DNA of 64,000 nucleotides from JAVJSF01 sp040219555 (GTDB lineage Bacteria > Actinomycetota > Thermoleophilia > Miltoncostaeales > Miltoncostaeaceae), in NCBI GenBank assembly GCA_040219555.1, contig JAVJSF010000010.1, positions 186,001 through 250,000 of the forward strand. Reading direction: 5' to 3'. The notes under the pieces were generated by a model. The model did not search any database, had not been told where the DNA came from, and was given only the letters and a program-made list of their open reading frames with translations. The translations under genes were made by a program, and so were the position numbers. Shown piece after piece: positions 43,409 to 52,061 of the stretch. Numbering within the stretch: the stretch's first letter is position 1; the number at the start of each line of letters is the position of its first letter.

Positions 43409-44524
43409 ATGGGCGTACCTCTGATGGACATCCAGGCCCAGTACGGGCCCCTCCGCGGCGAGATCGACGCCGCGATCACCGACGTGCTCGACACCGGGCG
43501 CTTCATCCTGGGCCCCCACGGGCGGGCCCTCGAGGCGCAGGTGGGCGAGCGCCTGGCCGGCCGGCCCTCTGTGGGCGTGGCCAACGGCACCGACGCGCTC
43601 GTGCTGGCCCTCGATGCGCTGGGCATCGGCCCGGGCGACGAGGTCATCACCACGCCGTACACCTTCTACGCCACGGCCGAGGCCATCGCGCGCGTGGGCG
43701 CCACCCCGGTGTTCGCGGACATCGACCCGGGCACCTACTGCCTGGACCCCGCGCGGGCGGCGGAGAAGATCGGCCCGAGGACGCGGGCGCTGCTGCCGGT
43801 GCACATCTTCGGCCACCCGGCCGACATGCCGGCCCTGATGGAGCTGGCCCGCGCCCACGACCTGCTGGTGGTGGAGGACTGTGCGCAGGCGTTCGGGGCC
43901 CGCCACGCGGCCGGCGAGATCGCCACCTTCGGCGACGCCGCCACCTTCAGCTTCTTCCCCACCAAGAACTTCCCCGGGATGGGCGACGGGGGCATGGTGG
44001 TCTGCCGCGACGAGGAACTGGCCGAGCGCGTGCGGATGCTGCGCTTCCACGGCTCGACGGACAAGGTGGTCTTCGAGCGCGTTGGCTACAACTCGCGCCT
44101 GGACGACCTGCAGGCGGCCATCATCCGCGTCTTCTACCCGCACCTGGACGGCTGGAACGCCGCGCGGGCCCGCGCGGCCGTCTGGTACGCCGAGGAGGGC
44201 CTCGGCGAGGGTGCCGTCCTGCCCGCGGTGGCCGAGGGCGCCCGGCACATCTACCACCTGTTCATGGTCCGGCACCCCGCCCGCGACGCGCTGGCCGCGG
44301 CCCTGAAGGCCGCCGGTCACGGGTGCGCCGTGTACTACGGCATCCCCATGCACCTGCAGCCGGTGTTCGCCGGCCTGGGGTACCGCGAGGGGGACTTCCC
44401 GGTGGCCGAGGAGTGCGCCCGCACGGCGCTGGCGCTTCCGATGCACCCGAACCTGACGCGCGACGACGTGGCCGCGGTGGCGGGGACCGCCCGCACGGCC
44501 GCAGGCAGCCCCGCCGGCGTGTGA
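43409..44524 (+). CDS. DegT/DnrJ/EryC1/StrS-family sugar aminotransferase
   Basis: The 371-residue PLP enzyme has the family start VPLMDIQAQYGPLRGEI, GTDALVLAL, TPYTFYATAEAI, VVEDCAQAFGA with the cofactor Asp, SFFPTKNFPGMGDGG with the catalytic Lys, and the YNSRLDDLQAAI motif. These enzymes aminate keto-sugar nucleotides. The dehydratase encoded at 45606 could supply a 4-keto substrate, making an amino-deoxy sugar. Its stop overlaps the DUF354 gene start. Confidence 0.92.
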   Translation: MGVPLMDIQAQYGPLRGEIDAAITDVLDTGRFILGPHGRALEAQVGERLAGRPSVGVANGTDALVLALDALGIGPGDEVITTPYTFYATAEAIARVGATPVFADIDPGTYCLDPARAAEKIGPRTRALLPVHIFGHPADMPALMELARAHDLLVVEDCAQAFGARHAAGEIATFGDAATFSFFPTKNFPGMGDGGMVVCRDEELAERVRMLRFHGSTDKVVFERVGYNSRLDDLQAAIIRVFYPHLDGWNAARARAAVWYAEEGLGEGAVLPAVAEGARHIYHLFMVRHPARDALAAALKAAGHGCAVYYGIPMHLQPVFAGLGYREGDFPVAEECARTALALPMHPNLTRDDVAAVAGTARTAAGSPAGV

Positions 44525-45594
44525 TCCCCCCCGGGGGCCGCGCGGCCCCTTCCTCGATCTCCGAGGTGCCTCTGAGGGTCTGGGTCGACATCACGAACTC
44601 GCCCCACGTGGTCATCTTCCGGCCGCTGATCGCCCGTATCCGCGCGCGGGGGCACCAGGTGACGGTGACCGCGCGCGACTTCGCCCAGACCCTGGGGATG
44701 CTGGAGCGGTTCGGGGTGGACCATGTGGTGGTGGGCGCCCACGGCGGCGCCGGCCGCCTGGGCAAGGCGCGCGCCATGGCGGGACGCACCCGTGCGCTGG
44801 CACGCTTCGCCCGCGCGGGCTCGTTCGACCTGGCCGTCGCGCACGGGAGCACCGACCAGCCGCCGGCGGCGCGCCTGGCGGGCATCCCGCAGGTGACGAT
44901 GTTCGACTACGAGTACGCGGCCACCATGCACCACCTGAACGGTCGCACGGCCACCCGGGTGCTGGTGCCGCGGGCCATCCCCGAGGCGGCGCTGGCGCCC
45001 TTCGGCATCCGGGTGCCGAAGCTGGTGCGCTATGCGGGGCTGAAGGAGGAGTACTACCTGGCCGACCATGCCATCGAACCGGGCGTGCTGGACGAACTGG
45101 GCCTCGATGCCGGCCGGGTGATCGCCGTCCTGCGACCGCCGCCCGAGGTGACCCTGTACCACCGCGGCGCCTCCACGGAGGTGTTCGCCGGCACCCTGGC
45201 GCGGCTGCTGGACGCCGCCCCGCACGTGCAGACCGTCGTCCTGCCGCGCACCGCCGAGCAACGCGCGGCGCTCAGGGACACCGCCGCCATCGTGCCGCCG
45301 CGCCCGGTCGACGGCCCGAGCCTCGTGGCGGCAGCCGACCTGGTGGTGAGCGCCGGCGGCACCATGAACCGCGAGGCGGCCGCGCTGGGCGTGCCGGCCT
45401 ACAGCCCGTTCGGCGGCCGGCTGGGCGCGGTGGACCGCTCCCTGATCGCCGACGGCCGGCTGCGGCGTCTGGAGGACCCCTCCGCCGTCGTGCTCGCCAA
45501 GCGGACCCGTCCCGCGGGTGGCGAGCGCCCGCCCCTGCGCGACCCGGAGGTCCTGGTGGACCTCATCCTCGGTGCCGCCGGGCCGGCGCGCTAG
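44521..45594 (+). CDS. DUF354 domain protein (glycosyltransferase-like)
   Basis: The 357-residue protein has the DUF354 pattern: RVWVDITNSPHVVIFRPLI, RGHQVTVTARDF, MFDYEYAATMHHLN, a mid-chain linker with YAGLKEEYYLADH, and SAGGTMNREAAALGVP near the C-terminus, resembling the GT-B fold of UDP-GlcNAc epimerase and MurG-like enzymes. GTG 44521 overlaps the previous stop. GTG 44566 would remove 15 non-conserved residues and is the likelier true start. Function is unknown but fits glycan assembly. Confidence 0.85.
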   Translation: MIPPGGRAAPSSISEVPLRVWVDITNSPHVVIFRPLIARIRARGHQVTVTARDFAQTLGMLERFGVDHVVVGAHGGAGRLGKARAMAGRTRALARFARAGSFDLAVAHGSTDQPPAARLAGIPQVTMFDYEYAATMHHLNGRTATRVLVPRAIPEAALAPFGIRVPKLVRYAGLKEEYYLADHAIEPGVLDELGLDAGRVIAVLRPPPEVTLYHRGASTEVFAGTLARLLDAAPHVQTVVLPRTAEQRAALRDTAAIVPPRPVDGPSLVAAADLVVSAGGTMNREAAALGVPAYSPFGGRLGAVDRSLIADGRLRRLEDPSAVVLAKRTRPAGGERPPLRDPEVLVDLILGAAGPAR

Positions 45595-45597
45595 TCT
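45592..45597 (+). promoter_or_regulatory. Putative -10 box of the CapD-like gene
   Basis: TAGTCT begins with the DUF354 gene stop codon and ends eight bases before GTG 45606, with no ribosome binding site between. Confidence 0.35.
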
Positions 45598-45605
45598 CAC
45601 CCGTC

Positions 45606-47522
45606 GTGTTGCGCCCACCCTGGAACATCGCCGCGCTGGGTCACCGGCTCTCGCAGGTCCTGGTGGACCTCGGTCTCGTGGCGGCCGCCTACTGGCTGGC
45701 CTACTACGTCCGCTTCGACGGCGACACCGTGCCGGCGCGCTACGAGCGCGCCTTCGCGGCCACAGTCCTGATCGTCATCGCCGTCAAGATGGCCCTGTTC
45801 GTGGCGATGCGCTTCTACACCAAGTGGTGGCGCTTCACGAGCGTGCGCGACCTGCAGGCCATCCTGCTGGCCTCGGTGGGGGGCACGGTGATCATCACGG
45901 CCCTCTTCTCGATCTGGCGCCCGGACGGGGTCGTGGCCATCCCGCGCGGCGTGCTGGCGCTGGACCTCGCTCTCACCATCATCATGGTCGGCGGGGCACG
46001 CTTCGTCGTGCGCAGCATCATCGAGCGCCCCGCCGGCGGCGGCCGGCGCGCCCGCGAGGTCCTGATCTGCGGCGCCGGCGAGGCCGGGAACGTGCTGCTG
46101 CGCGAGATGACCCGCAACCGCCAGCTCGGCCTGCGCCCGGTGGGCCTGATCGACGACGATCCGCGCAAGCGGCGCCTTCGTGTGCAGGGCGCCCGTGTGC
46201 GCGGCACCCGCGCCGACCTGGCCCGCATCCTGCGCGAGACGCCGGTCGATGAGGTCATCATCGCGATGCCATCGGCCACCGGGCGGGTGCGCAACGAGAT
46301 CGTGGAGATCTGCCGCGCGGCCGACGTCCCGTGCCGCACCCTGCCGGGGCTGGATGAACTCATCACCGGCGGGGTCCGGGTCAGCTCGCTGCGCGAGGTG
46401 CGCGTGGAGGACGTCCTGGGTCGCGACCCGGTGGAGACCGACTTCGCGCGCGTGGCGCGCTACCTCAACGGGCGCGCGGTGCTGGTGACCGGGGCCGGCG
46501 GCTCGATCGGCCGCGAGCTGTGCCGCCAGATCGTCACCGTCGGCGCCCGGCGGCTGATCATGGTCGACCACGCCGAGAACAACCTGTTCGAGATCGACAT
46601 GGAGCTGCGCAGCCGCGGCACCGGGCTTCCTCTTCTCGTGCCGGTGATCGCCGACTGCAAGGACGTCGCGCTGATGGAGCGCGTCTTCGCCGAGCAGCGC
46701 CCGGACTTCGTGTTCCACGCGGCCGCCTACAAGCACGTGCCGATGATGGAGCTCAACCCCGTCCAGGCCGTGGGCAACAACGCCCTGGCCACGGCCGGCC
46801 TGGCCGACGTGGCCGAGCGCCACGGCGTGGAGCGCTTCTGCCTGATCTCCACCGACAAGGCCGTGGAGCCCCAGACCGTGATGGGCGCCTCCAAGGCGCT
46901 GGCCGAGCGGGTCGTCGAGTCGCGCTCGGACGCGTCGCGCACGCGTTTCGCGGCGGTGCGGTTCGGGAACGTCCTCGGCAGCAGCGGGTCGGTGCTGCCG
47001 ATCTTCCAGGCGCAGATCGAGCGCGGGGGGCCGGTCACGGTCACCCACCAGGACATGACCCGCTACTTCATGACCATCCCCGAGGCCGTTCAACTCGTGA
47101 TCGGCGCCACCGGCATCGCCGAGGGTGGGGACATCTTCGTGCTCGACATGGGCGAGCCGGTGAGGATCATGGATCTGGCCAGCCAGATGATCGAGCTGTC
47201 GGGGCACGTCCCCGGGCGCGACATCGCGATCGAGGTGGTGGGCATCCGCCCGGGCGAGAAACTGCACGAGGAGCTGTTCAACGTGGACGAGGAGGTGCGC
47301 CCGACCCGGTACGGGAAGATCCGGCGCGTCACCCGCCCGTCGATCGACCCCGCCGACCTCGATGCGGGCCTGGAGCGGCTGCGCGAGGCGATCGCCGCCG
47401 GCCGGCCCGACCGCATGGCCGACGCCCTCTGGCAGACGCTGCGCGCCGGCAGGTCCGGCGGCGGCGATGTCGAAGGCGGTACCCCGTCAACTCCCGCTGC
47501 ACGCAAGGAGACCGACCGATGA
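45606..47522 (+). CDS. CapD/WbpM-type nucleoside-diphosphate-sugar 4,6-dehydratase
   Basis: The 638-residue protein has an N-terminal membrane domain of four segments, a CoA-binding-like Rossmann domain (about 145-270, LICGAGEAGN) and the C-terminal SDR domain with VTGAGGSIGRELCRQI, AAYKHVPMMELNP, STDKAVEPQTVMGASK and RFGNVLGSSGSV. This matches WbpM/PglF UDP-GlcNAc 4,6-dehydratases. It probably feeds the aminotransferase at 43409. GTG 45606 is chosen. Its stop overlaps the small Cys/His-rich gene. Confidence 0.92.
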   Translation: MLRPPWNIAALGHRLSQVLVDLGLVAAAYWLAYYVRFDGDTVPARYERAFAATVLIVIAVKMALFVAMRFYTKWWRFTSVRDLQAILLASVGGTVIITALFSIWRPDGVVAIPRGVLALDLALTIIMVGGARFVVRSIIERPAGGGRRAREVLICGAGEAGNVLLREMTRNRQLGLRPVGLIDDDPRKRRLRVQGARVRGTRADLARILRETPVDEVIIAMPSATGRVRNEIVEICRAADVPCRTLPGLDELITGGVRVSSLREVRVEDVLGRDPVETDFARVARYLNGRAVLVTGAGGSIGRELCRQIVTVGARRLIMVDHAENNLFEIDMELRSRGTGLPLLVPVIADCKDVALMERVFAEQRPDFVFHAAAYKHVPMMELNPVQAVGNNALATAGLADVAERHGVERFCLISTDKAVEPQTVMGASKALAERVVESRSDASRTRFAAVRFGNVLGSSGSVLPIFQAQIERGGPVTVTHQDMTRYFMTIPEAVQLVIGATGIAEGGDIFVLDMGEPVRIMDLASQMIELSGHVPGRDIAIEVVGIRPGEKLHEELFNVDEEVRPTRYGKIRRVTRPSIDPADLDAGLERLREAIAAGRPDRMADALWQTLRAGRSGGGDVEGGTPSTPAARKETDR

Positions 47523-47719
47523 GCGTCCTCACCCGTCCCCAGCCGATGGACCTCCCGGCCGGCGCTGCCCCGGTGGATCCCGACGGCCTGCTGGCGCGCG
47601 TGCGCCGGCCCTGCCCGGATCACGCCGGCGAGTCGGTCTGCGTGGGCCGCGATCACGCCGAGGGCTGCATGGTCTTCTGGTGCGAGCGCGGCGAGCACCA
47701 CTTCCAGACCCGGGGCTGA
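47519..47719 (+). CDS. Cys/His-rich mini-protein, unknown function
   Basis: The 66-residue product has a basic/Pro-rich start (about 30 residues) and a compact C-terminal half rich in metal ligands: CPDH, CVGRDH, EGC, FWC and EHHF within about 32 residues, enough for a zinc site. ATG 47519 follows GCAAGGAG by eight bases and overlaps the dehydratase stop, so it is translationally coupled. No family was recognised. An 11-bp hairpin follows, closing the unit. Confidence 0.7.
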   Translation: MSVLTRPQPMDLPAGAAPVDPDGLLARVRRPCPDHAGESVCVGRDHAEGCMVFWCERGEHHFQTRG

Positions 47720-47733
47720 GCGGGTCCGACACC

Positions 47734-47759
47734 CGCCCCGCCGGCCCCCCGGCGGGGCG
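47734..47759 (+). terminator. 11-bp GC hairpin ending the glycan gene run
   Basis: CGCCCCGCCGG pairs with CCGGCGGGGCG around CCCC, 14 bases after the mini-protein stop and just before the LysR promoter. No T-run is present. Confidence 0.6.
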
Positions 47760-47763
47760 TCGA

Positions 47764-47769
47764 TAGGGT
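47764..47769 (+). promoter_or_regulatory. Putative -10 box of the LysR-family gene
   Basis: TAGGGT ends nine bases before ATG 47779, with no ribosome binding site between. Confidence 0.5.
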
Positions 47770-47778
47770 TTCGCACAC

Positions 47779-48678
47779 ATGGACCTGCGCCACCTCCAGA
47801 CTCTGCGGATGGTCGTCGAGAAGGGCTCCTTCTCCCAGGCCGCGGAGGAACTGGAGATCTCCCAGCCCGCGGTCTCGTTCCAGATCCGTGCGCTGGAGCA
47901 GAAGCTGGGGCACCGCCTGCTCGATCGCAGCGGCCGGCGGGTGTCGCTGACCGAGGCCGGCGAGGTCGTCTACGACTACGCGCGCCGCATGATCGGGCTC
48001 GAGGCGGAGATGGAGCGGGCCGTGGGCGAGGTGGGCACCCGCGTGGCGGGGCGGCTGGTGATCGGATCGACGGTCGGCCCGGCCGAGTTGCTGCTCCCGC
48101 GCCTGCTGGGCGCGTTCCACCGCACCTATCCGGACGTGCGCGTGAGCCTGGTGGTCACCGACACCCAGACGGTCTGCGACCGCGTGCTGGACGACGAGCT
48201 CGAGATCGGGGTGGTGGGCGCCGGGCGCAGCCAGCGGGGCCTCGAGTTCGAGGCCTTCCTGCGCGACGAGCTGGTGCTGATCGTGCCTCCGGGGCACCAC
48301 CTCGCGGGCACCCCGTCGGTGACCCTGGAGCAGCTGGCCGACGAGCCGATGCTGATGCAGCAGGAGGGCTCGGGCGTCCGCAACGCGCTGGAGGCGGCGC
48401 TGCGCGAGGCCGGCCTGCGCGACCGCGACCTGCGCATCGAGATGGAGCTGGGCCTGCACCCGTCGGTGAAGGCCGGCGTGCTCGACGGGGTGGGCATCAC
48501 CGTGATCTCGCGCCTGGCGGTGGAGCGCGAGGTCGCCGAGGGGAGCCTGGTGGCGGTGGAGATCAGCGACCCGCCGCTGTACCGGGACTTCTCGATCGTG
48601 CGGCACGCCGGCCGCACCCCGCGCCGGGTGGTGGAGGCGTTCCTCGAGTTCGCGCGCCGCAGCGCCGCGGTGGCGTGA
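47779..48678 (+). CDS. LysR-family transcriptional regulator, probable sulfur-assimilation control
   Basis: The 299-residue protein has the LysR helix-turn-helix (MVVEKGSFSQAAEELEISQPAVSFQIRALEQ at about 9-40) and a periplasmic-binding-like effector domain (from about 90). It lies 78 bases before sat in the same direction, in the way CysB-type regulators adjoin their targets. Control of sulfate activation is inference from position only; the effector is unknown. Confidence 0.92.
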   Translation: MDLRHLQTLRMVVEKGSFSQAAEELEISQPAVSFQIRALEQKLGHRLLDRSGRRVSLTEAGEVVYDYARRMIGLEAEMERAVGEVGTRVAGRLVIGSTVGPAELLLPRLLGAFHRTYPDVRVSLVVTDTQTVCDRVLDDELEIGVVGAGRSQRGLEFEAFLRDELVLIVPPGHHLAGTPSVTLEQLADEPMLMQQEGSGVRNALEAALREAGLRDRDLRIEMELGLHPSVKAGVLDGVGITVISRLAVEREVAEGSLVAVEISDPPLYRDFSIVRHAGRTPRRVVEAFLEFARRSAAVA

Positions 48679-48716
48679 GGGGCCGCCGCGGCGCCCGCCG
48701 CACCCCCACCCGCTAA

Positions 48717-48732
48717 CCTTTTTCCGTAAAGG
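48717..48732 (+). promoter_or_regulatory. AT-rich inverted repeat upstream of sat
   Basis: CCTTT-N6-AAAGG lies 24 bases before the sat start in an AT-rich patch unusual for this window (48717-48750). It could be a LysR-type binding site or part of the promoter. A GACTAT hexamer at 48737-48742 is a possible -10. Confidence 0.35.
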
Positions 48733-48756
48733 CATGACTATTTCTGGAGATTGCGT

Positions 48757-49920
48757 ATGACCGCCGATGCCGCCGGACACGCGGGTCCCATCGCCCCCCA
48801 CGGGGGAGTGCTCGTCAACCGCCTCGACGACGGGCTGGACGAAGGTGGCGGCCGGCCCCGGGTGACCCTTTCGGCACGTCAGCGGGCCGACCTCGACCTG
48901 ATCGCGGTGGGGGCCATGTCCCCGCTCGACGGCTTCATGGACCGGGCCACCTACGAGTCCGTGATCGAGGACATGCGACTGCCGAACGGTCTCGCATGGT
49001 CGGTGCCGATCACCCTCGCGGTCCCGGACCACGAGCTGGAGCACGTGAGCGGCGCCGACCAGGTGGAGCTGGTGGACGGCGAGGGCAACTTCATCGGCGT
49101 CATGGATGTGACCGACCGCTACACCACCGACCCGCAGCGCGAGGCGCGGCTGGTGTACCGCACCGAGGACCCGGCCCACCCCGGGGTGGCCTCGCTGCTG
49201 CGCCACGGCACCACCAACCTGGCCGGCCCCGTGCGGGTGGCGGCGCGGATGCCCATCGAGCCGGCCGCCGCGCCGTACCTGCTGGATCCGGCGGTCTCGC
49301 GCGCGCGCTTCGACCAGCGCGGGTGGCGCACCGTGGTGGGCTTCCAGACCCGCAACCCCATCCACCGGGCGCACGAGTACATCACCAAGGTGGCCCTCGA
49401 GACCGTCGACGGCCTGTTCCTCCATCCGCTGGTGGGCGAGACCAAGAGCGACGACGTCCCGGCCGATGTGCGCATGCGCTGCTACGAGGTGCTGATGGAG
49501 CACTACTACCCGCCCGAGCGGGTGGAGCTGGGCGTGCTGCCGGCCGCGATGCGCTACGCCGGCCCGCGAGAGGCCGTGCTGCACGCGGTGATGCGCCAGA
49601 ACTACGGGTGCACCCACCTGGTCGTGGGCCGCGACCACGCCGGCGTGGGCGACTACTACGGCACCTACGAGGCGCACCGCGTCTTCGACGACATCACGCG
49701 CGACGAGCTGGCCATCCAGCCGGTCTTCTTCGAGCACGCCTTCTGGTGCAACCTCACCGGCGGGATGGCCACCACCAAGACCTCGCCCTCGGCGCCCGAG
49801 CAGCGGGTGTTCCTGTCGGGCACCAAGGTGCGCGAGATGCTCGCCCGCGGCGAGGTGCCCCCGGTCGAGTTCACGCGCCCCGAGGTGGCCCGGGTCCTGA
49901 TCGCGGCCTACGCCCGGTAG
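48757..49920 (+). CDS. sat: Sulfate adenylyltransferase (ATP sulfurylase)
   Basis: Sat makes adenosine 5'-phosphosulfate from sulfate and ATP. The 387-residue monofunctional protein has the PUA-like N-terminal domain (LSARQRADLDLIAVGAMSPLDGF), the ATP motif QTRNPIHRAHEYI, and GRDHAGVGDYYG, plus the late FLSGTKVREML. ATG 48757 is preferred over TTG 48751 because GGAGA ends six bases upstream. No APS kinase, APS reductase or sulfate transporter is adjacent. A C-terminal APS-kinase domain is absent. Confidence 0.95.
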   Translation: MTADAAGHAGPIAPHGGVLVNRLDDGLDEGGGRPRVTLSARQRADLDLIAVGAMSPLDGFMDRATYESVIEDMRLPNGLAWSVPITLAVPDHELEHVSGADQVELVDGEGNFIGVMDVTDRYTTDPQREARLVYRTEDPAHPGVASLLRHGTTNLAGPVRVAARMPIEPAAAPYLLDPAVSRARFDQRGWRTVVGFQTRNPIHRAHEYITKVALETVDGLFLHPLVGETKSDDVPADVRMRCYEVLMEHYYPPERVELGVLPAAMRYAGPREAVLHAVMRQNYGCTHLVVGRDHAGVGDYYGTYEAHRVFDDITRDELAIQPVFFEHAFWCNLTGGMATTKTSPSAPEQRVFLSGTKVREMLARGEVPPVEFTRPEVARVLIAAYAR

Positions 49921-49999
49921 GGAGGGCGCCGTCCCGGGGTCCGTCGCGAGGGGCCCCGGCCGGTTTGTGGGCGCGGTGGCGGGTGGGCATGATGCGCCC

Positions 50000-52027
50000 G
50001 TGCCCGTCCCCCGACCACAGCCGCTCCGGACGCGTCCCCGGGCGGCGCTCGCGGCGCTGGCCGGCACGGCCGCCCTGCTGGGGCTGGCGCCGGCCGTCGC
50101 GCAGGCCGACCGACCGGCCGGCACCGTGGTCACCTGGAGCCACGAGCTCAACCAGAACGAGTTCCCCGCCTGGGACCCCGAGCGGGCTCCGGTCATCCCG
50201 CCCCGTCGCTGGTACCGGGTGATCGACGGCACCCTGAAGCGATCGGGCGAGGCAGGGCTGTGGTTCGGCGGGGTGAGCGCACTGCCGTTCCCGCCGCTGC
50301 CCCTGCATCCGCGCGAGCCGTTCCGCTGGCGCACCCCGCGGCGCCTTGCGGCGGCCCACCGGGCCACCGGGTTGCGCTGGGACGTGGCCGTGGAGGTGTG
50401 GGCGGCGCGCAGGGCGTTGTCCTCGGGGCGCGCGGTGGTCTCGGACCCGCGGGTGGAGGCTCACACCCGGCGCCTGTCGCTGCTCGACCCGGCCTACCGC
50501 GCCGAGGCGTTGCGCGAGATCCGCCGCATCGTGCCGCGGCTGCGCAACGCGCCGTACGTGAACTTCTACACCGGCTCCGACGAGCCGGTGACCATCCTCC
50601 CGATCGGCCGGGCGCGGGTCACGCCCTTCGGCCGCGCCCTGGCGCGCGACTTCCGCCGGCGCACCGGCCTCGCGCTCCCGAATCCCCTGGCGCGCAACAG
50701 CCGGGCGGTGTCCGAGCAGCTCCGGTGGCTGGCCTGGAGCCGCTACTCGGGGGCCCGCTTCTTCCGCATGAAGGCCGAGCAGGCGGCGGTCATCCGCCGG
50801 CTGGACCCGGACGCGGTCATCAGCCCGAACGACTACGGCTTCATCGACGGGTTCATCCCGTGGGACTACAGCGTCCTCGAGCGGTTCGCCGACGTGGTCG
50901 AGGCCGACCCATACGTCAGCTTCGCCGAGCGCGACCGGCGCGGGCGCGGGCGCTACAACCCGGGCTTCGCCGCCAAGTTCTTGGGCGACCTCACCGGCAA
51001 GCGGGTCCGGATCATCACCCAGGCCTTCGAGTACTCGGGGTACGAGCCCGAGGTGGGCGACCTGTGGACCTGGTCGGCTCAGGCGCTGCGGGCCGGCGCC
51101 ACGGACCTCTCGCTCTTCGCGTCGGACAACCCGCGCTTCACGCGCCCCGACTTCTACGCGGGGATGCTCTCGATCGCGCGCGCGATGCGCGGGGCGCGCC
51201 TGCCGGACCCGCCCGTCGACGGCGCCCAGGTCGTGCTCTACGCGACGGCCTCGGAGGGTCAGGCGCAGCCGCACCGCCCCGGCGGGCAGCGCTACCGGAC
51301 GCCCGGCGACGAGCTCTACACCACCCACTCCCTCCTGGGTGAGCTGGGCCACGGGGCCTTCCGTTTCGCGCCGGACACCCGGATCGCCCGCTCGCCGGAC
51401 GGCCTGGCGGGCGTGCGCACGCTGTGGCTGCCGCGGGCCGAGACCCTCGACCGGGTGGTGGCCGACCGCATCCTGGCCTGGGTGCGGTCCGGCGGCACGC
51501 TGGTGCTGACCGACCCGGAGGCGTTCACCCGCACCCCCGGGGGCGCGAGCCTGGCCGATGTGCGCTCGGCACTCGTGGGCGCGCCCATCGCCGGCGCGCG
51601 CGCGGGCACGGTGATGGAGGTGGCGCCCGGGGCCCTCGGTGCCGGGAGCCCCGACGACGTGCTGACGCTTCCCGTGGACGGGCCGCGACCGCGCGCCTTC
51701 GGCGCCGTGCCGGAGGGGGCGGGCGTGGTGGCGCGTTACATCGACGGGTCGCCGGGGGCGCTGCTGCGCACGGTGGGCGCCGGCCGGGTGCTGGCCTTCT
51801 CGGGAGACCTGATGGCGCCGTCGGCGCTGGAGGACCCCGCCGACCTGGTGCGCTTCGTGCGCGATGTGCACCGCTGGGCCGGCGGGACGCTCGACCATCC
51901 CGCGTGGACCTGGCGGCTGCCGGGCGACCCGCAGCCCGAGCGGCTGCCGTGGGAGGGGGCTATCGACCCGGCGGCGGCGAAGGCGGGCTTCTCCACGCCT
52001 CCGCCGCCGTCCGGGCCGGGTGCGTAG
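50000..52027 (+). CDS. Exported protein, possible glycoside hydrolase with C-terminal GATase-like domain
   Basis: The 675-residue protein has a signal peptide (PRAALAALAGTAALLGLAPAVAQA) and a large TIM-barrel-like region (about 45-420) containing YVNFYTGSDEPV and ISPNDYGFIDGFIPWDY. A C-terminal region (about 430-610, AETLDRVVADRILAWVRSGGTLVLTDPEAF) resembles the trimerisation/GATase-like domain of GH42 beta-galactosidases. No family could be assigned firmly. GTG 50000 starts the signal peptide and has no ribosome binding site. Its TAG stop overlaps a TAGGGT hexamer before the next exported protein. Confidence 0.65.
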   Translation: MPVPRPQPLRTRPRAALAALAGTAALLGLAPAVAQADRPAGTVVTWSHELNQNEFPAWDPERAPVIPPRRWYRVIDGTLKRSGEAGLWFGGVSALPFPPLPLHPREPFRWRTPRRLAAAHRATGLRWDVAVEVWAARRALSSGRAVVSDPRVEAHTRRLSLLDPAYRAEALREIRRIVPRLRNAPYVNFYTGSDEPVTILPIGRARVTPFGRALARDFRRRTGLALPNPLARNSRAVSEQLRWLAWSRYSGARFFRMKAEQAAVIRRLDPDAVISPNDYGFIDGFIPWDYSVLERFADVVEADPYVSFAERDRRGRGRYNPGFAAKFLGDLTGKRVRIITQAFEYSGYEPEVGDLWTWSAQALRAGATDLSLFASDNPRFTRPDFYAGMLSIARAMRGARLPDPPVDGAQVVLYATASEGQAQPHRPGGQRYRTPGDELYTTHSLLGELGHGAFRFAPDTRIARSPDGLAGVRTLWLPRAETLDRVVADRILAWVRSGGTLVLTDPEAFTRTPGGASLADVRSALVGAPIAGARAGTVMEVAPGALGAGSPDDVLTLPVDGPRPRAFGAVPEGAGVVARYIDGSPGALLRTVGAGRVLAFSGDLMAPSALEDPADLVRFVRDVHRWAGGTLDHPAWTWRLPGDPQPERLPWEGAIDPAAAKAGFSTPPPPSGPGA

Positions 52028-52030
52028 GGT
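52025..52030 (+). promoter_or_regulatory. Putative -10 box between two exported-protein genes
   Basis: TAGGGT starts with the upstream stop codon and lies 31 bases before ATG 52062, which has a GGGAAGGGAG ribosome binding site. Confidence 0.35.
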
Positions 52031-52061
52031 CGTCGGATTCGCTGTCGGGAAGGGAGTGGGT

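Noticed and set aside
48679..48756. Riboswitch upstream of sat
   Set aside because: The leader is too short and no SAM or other riboswitch core was recognised.
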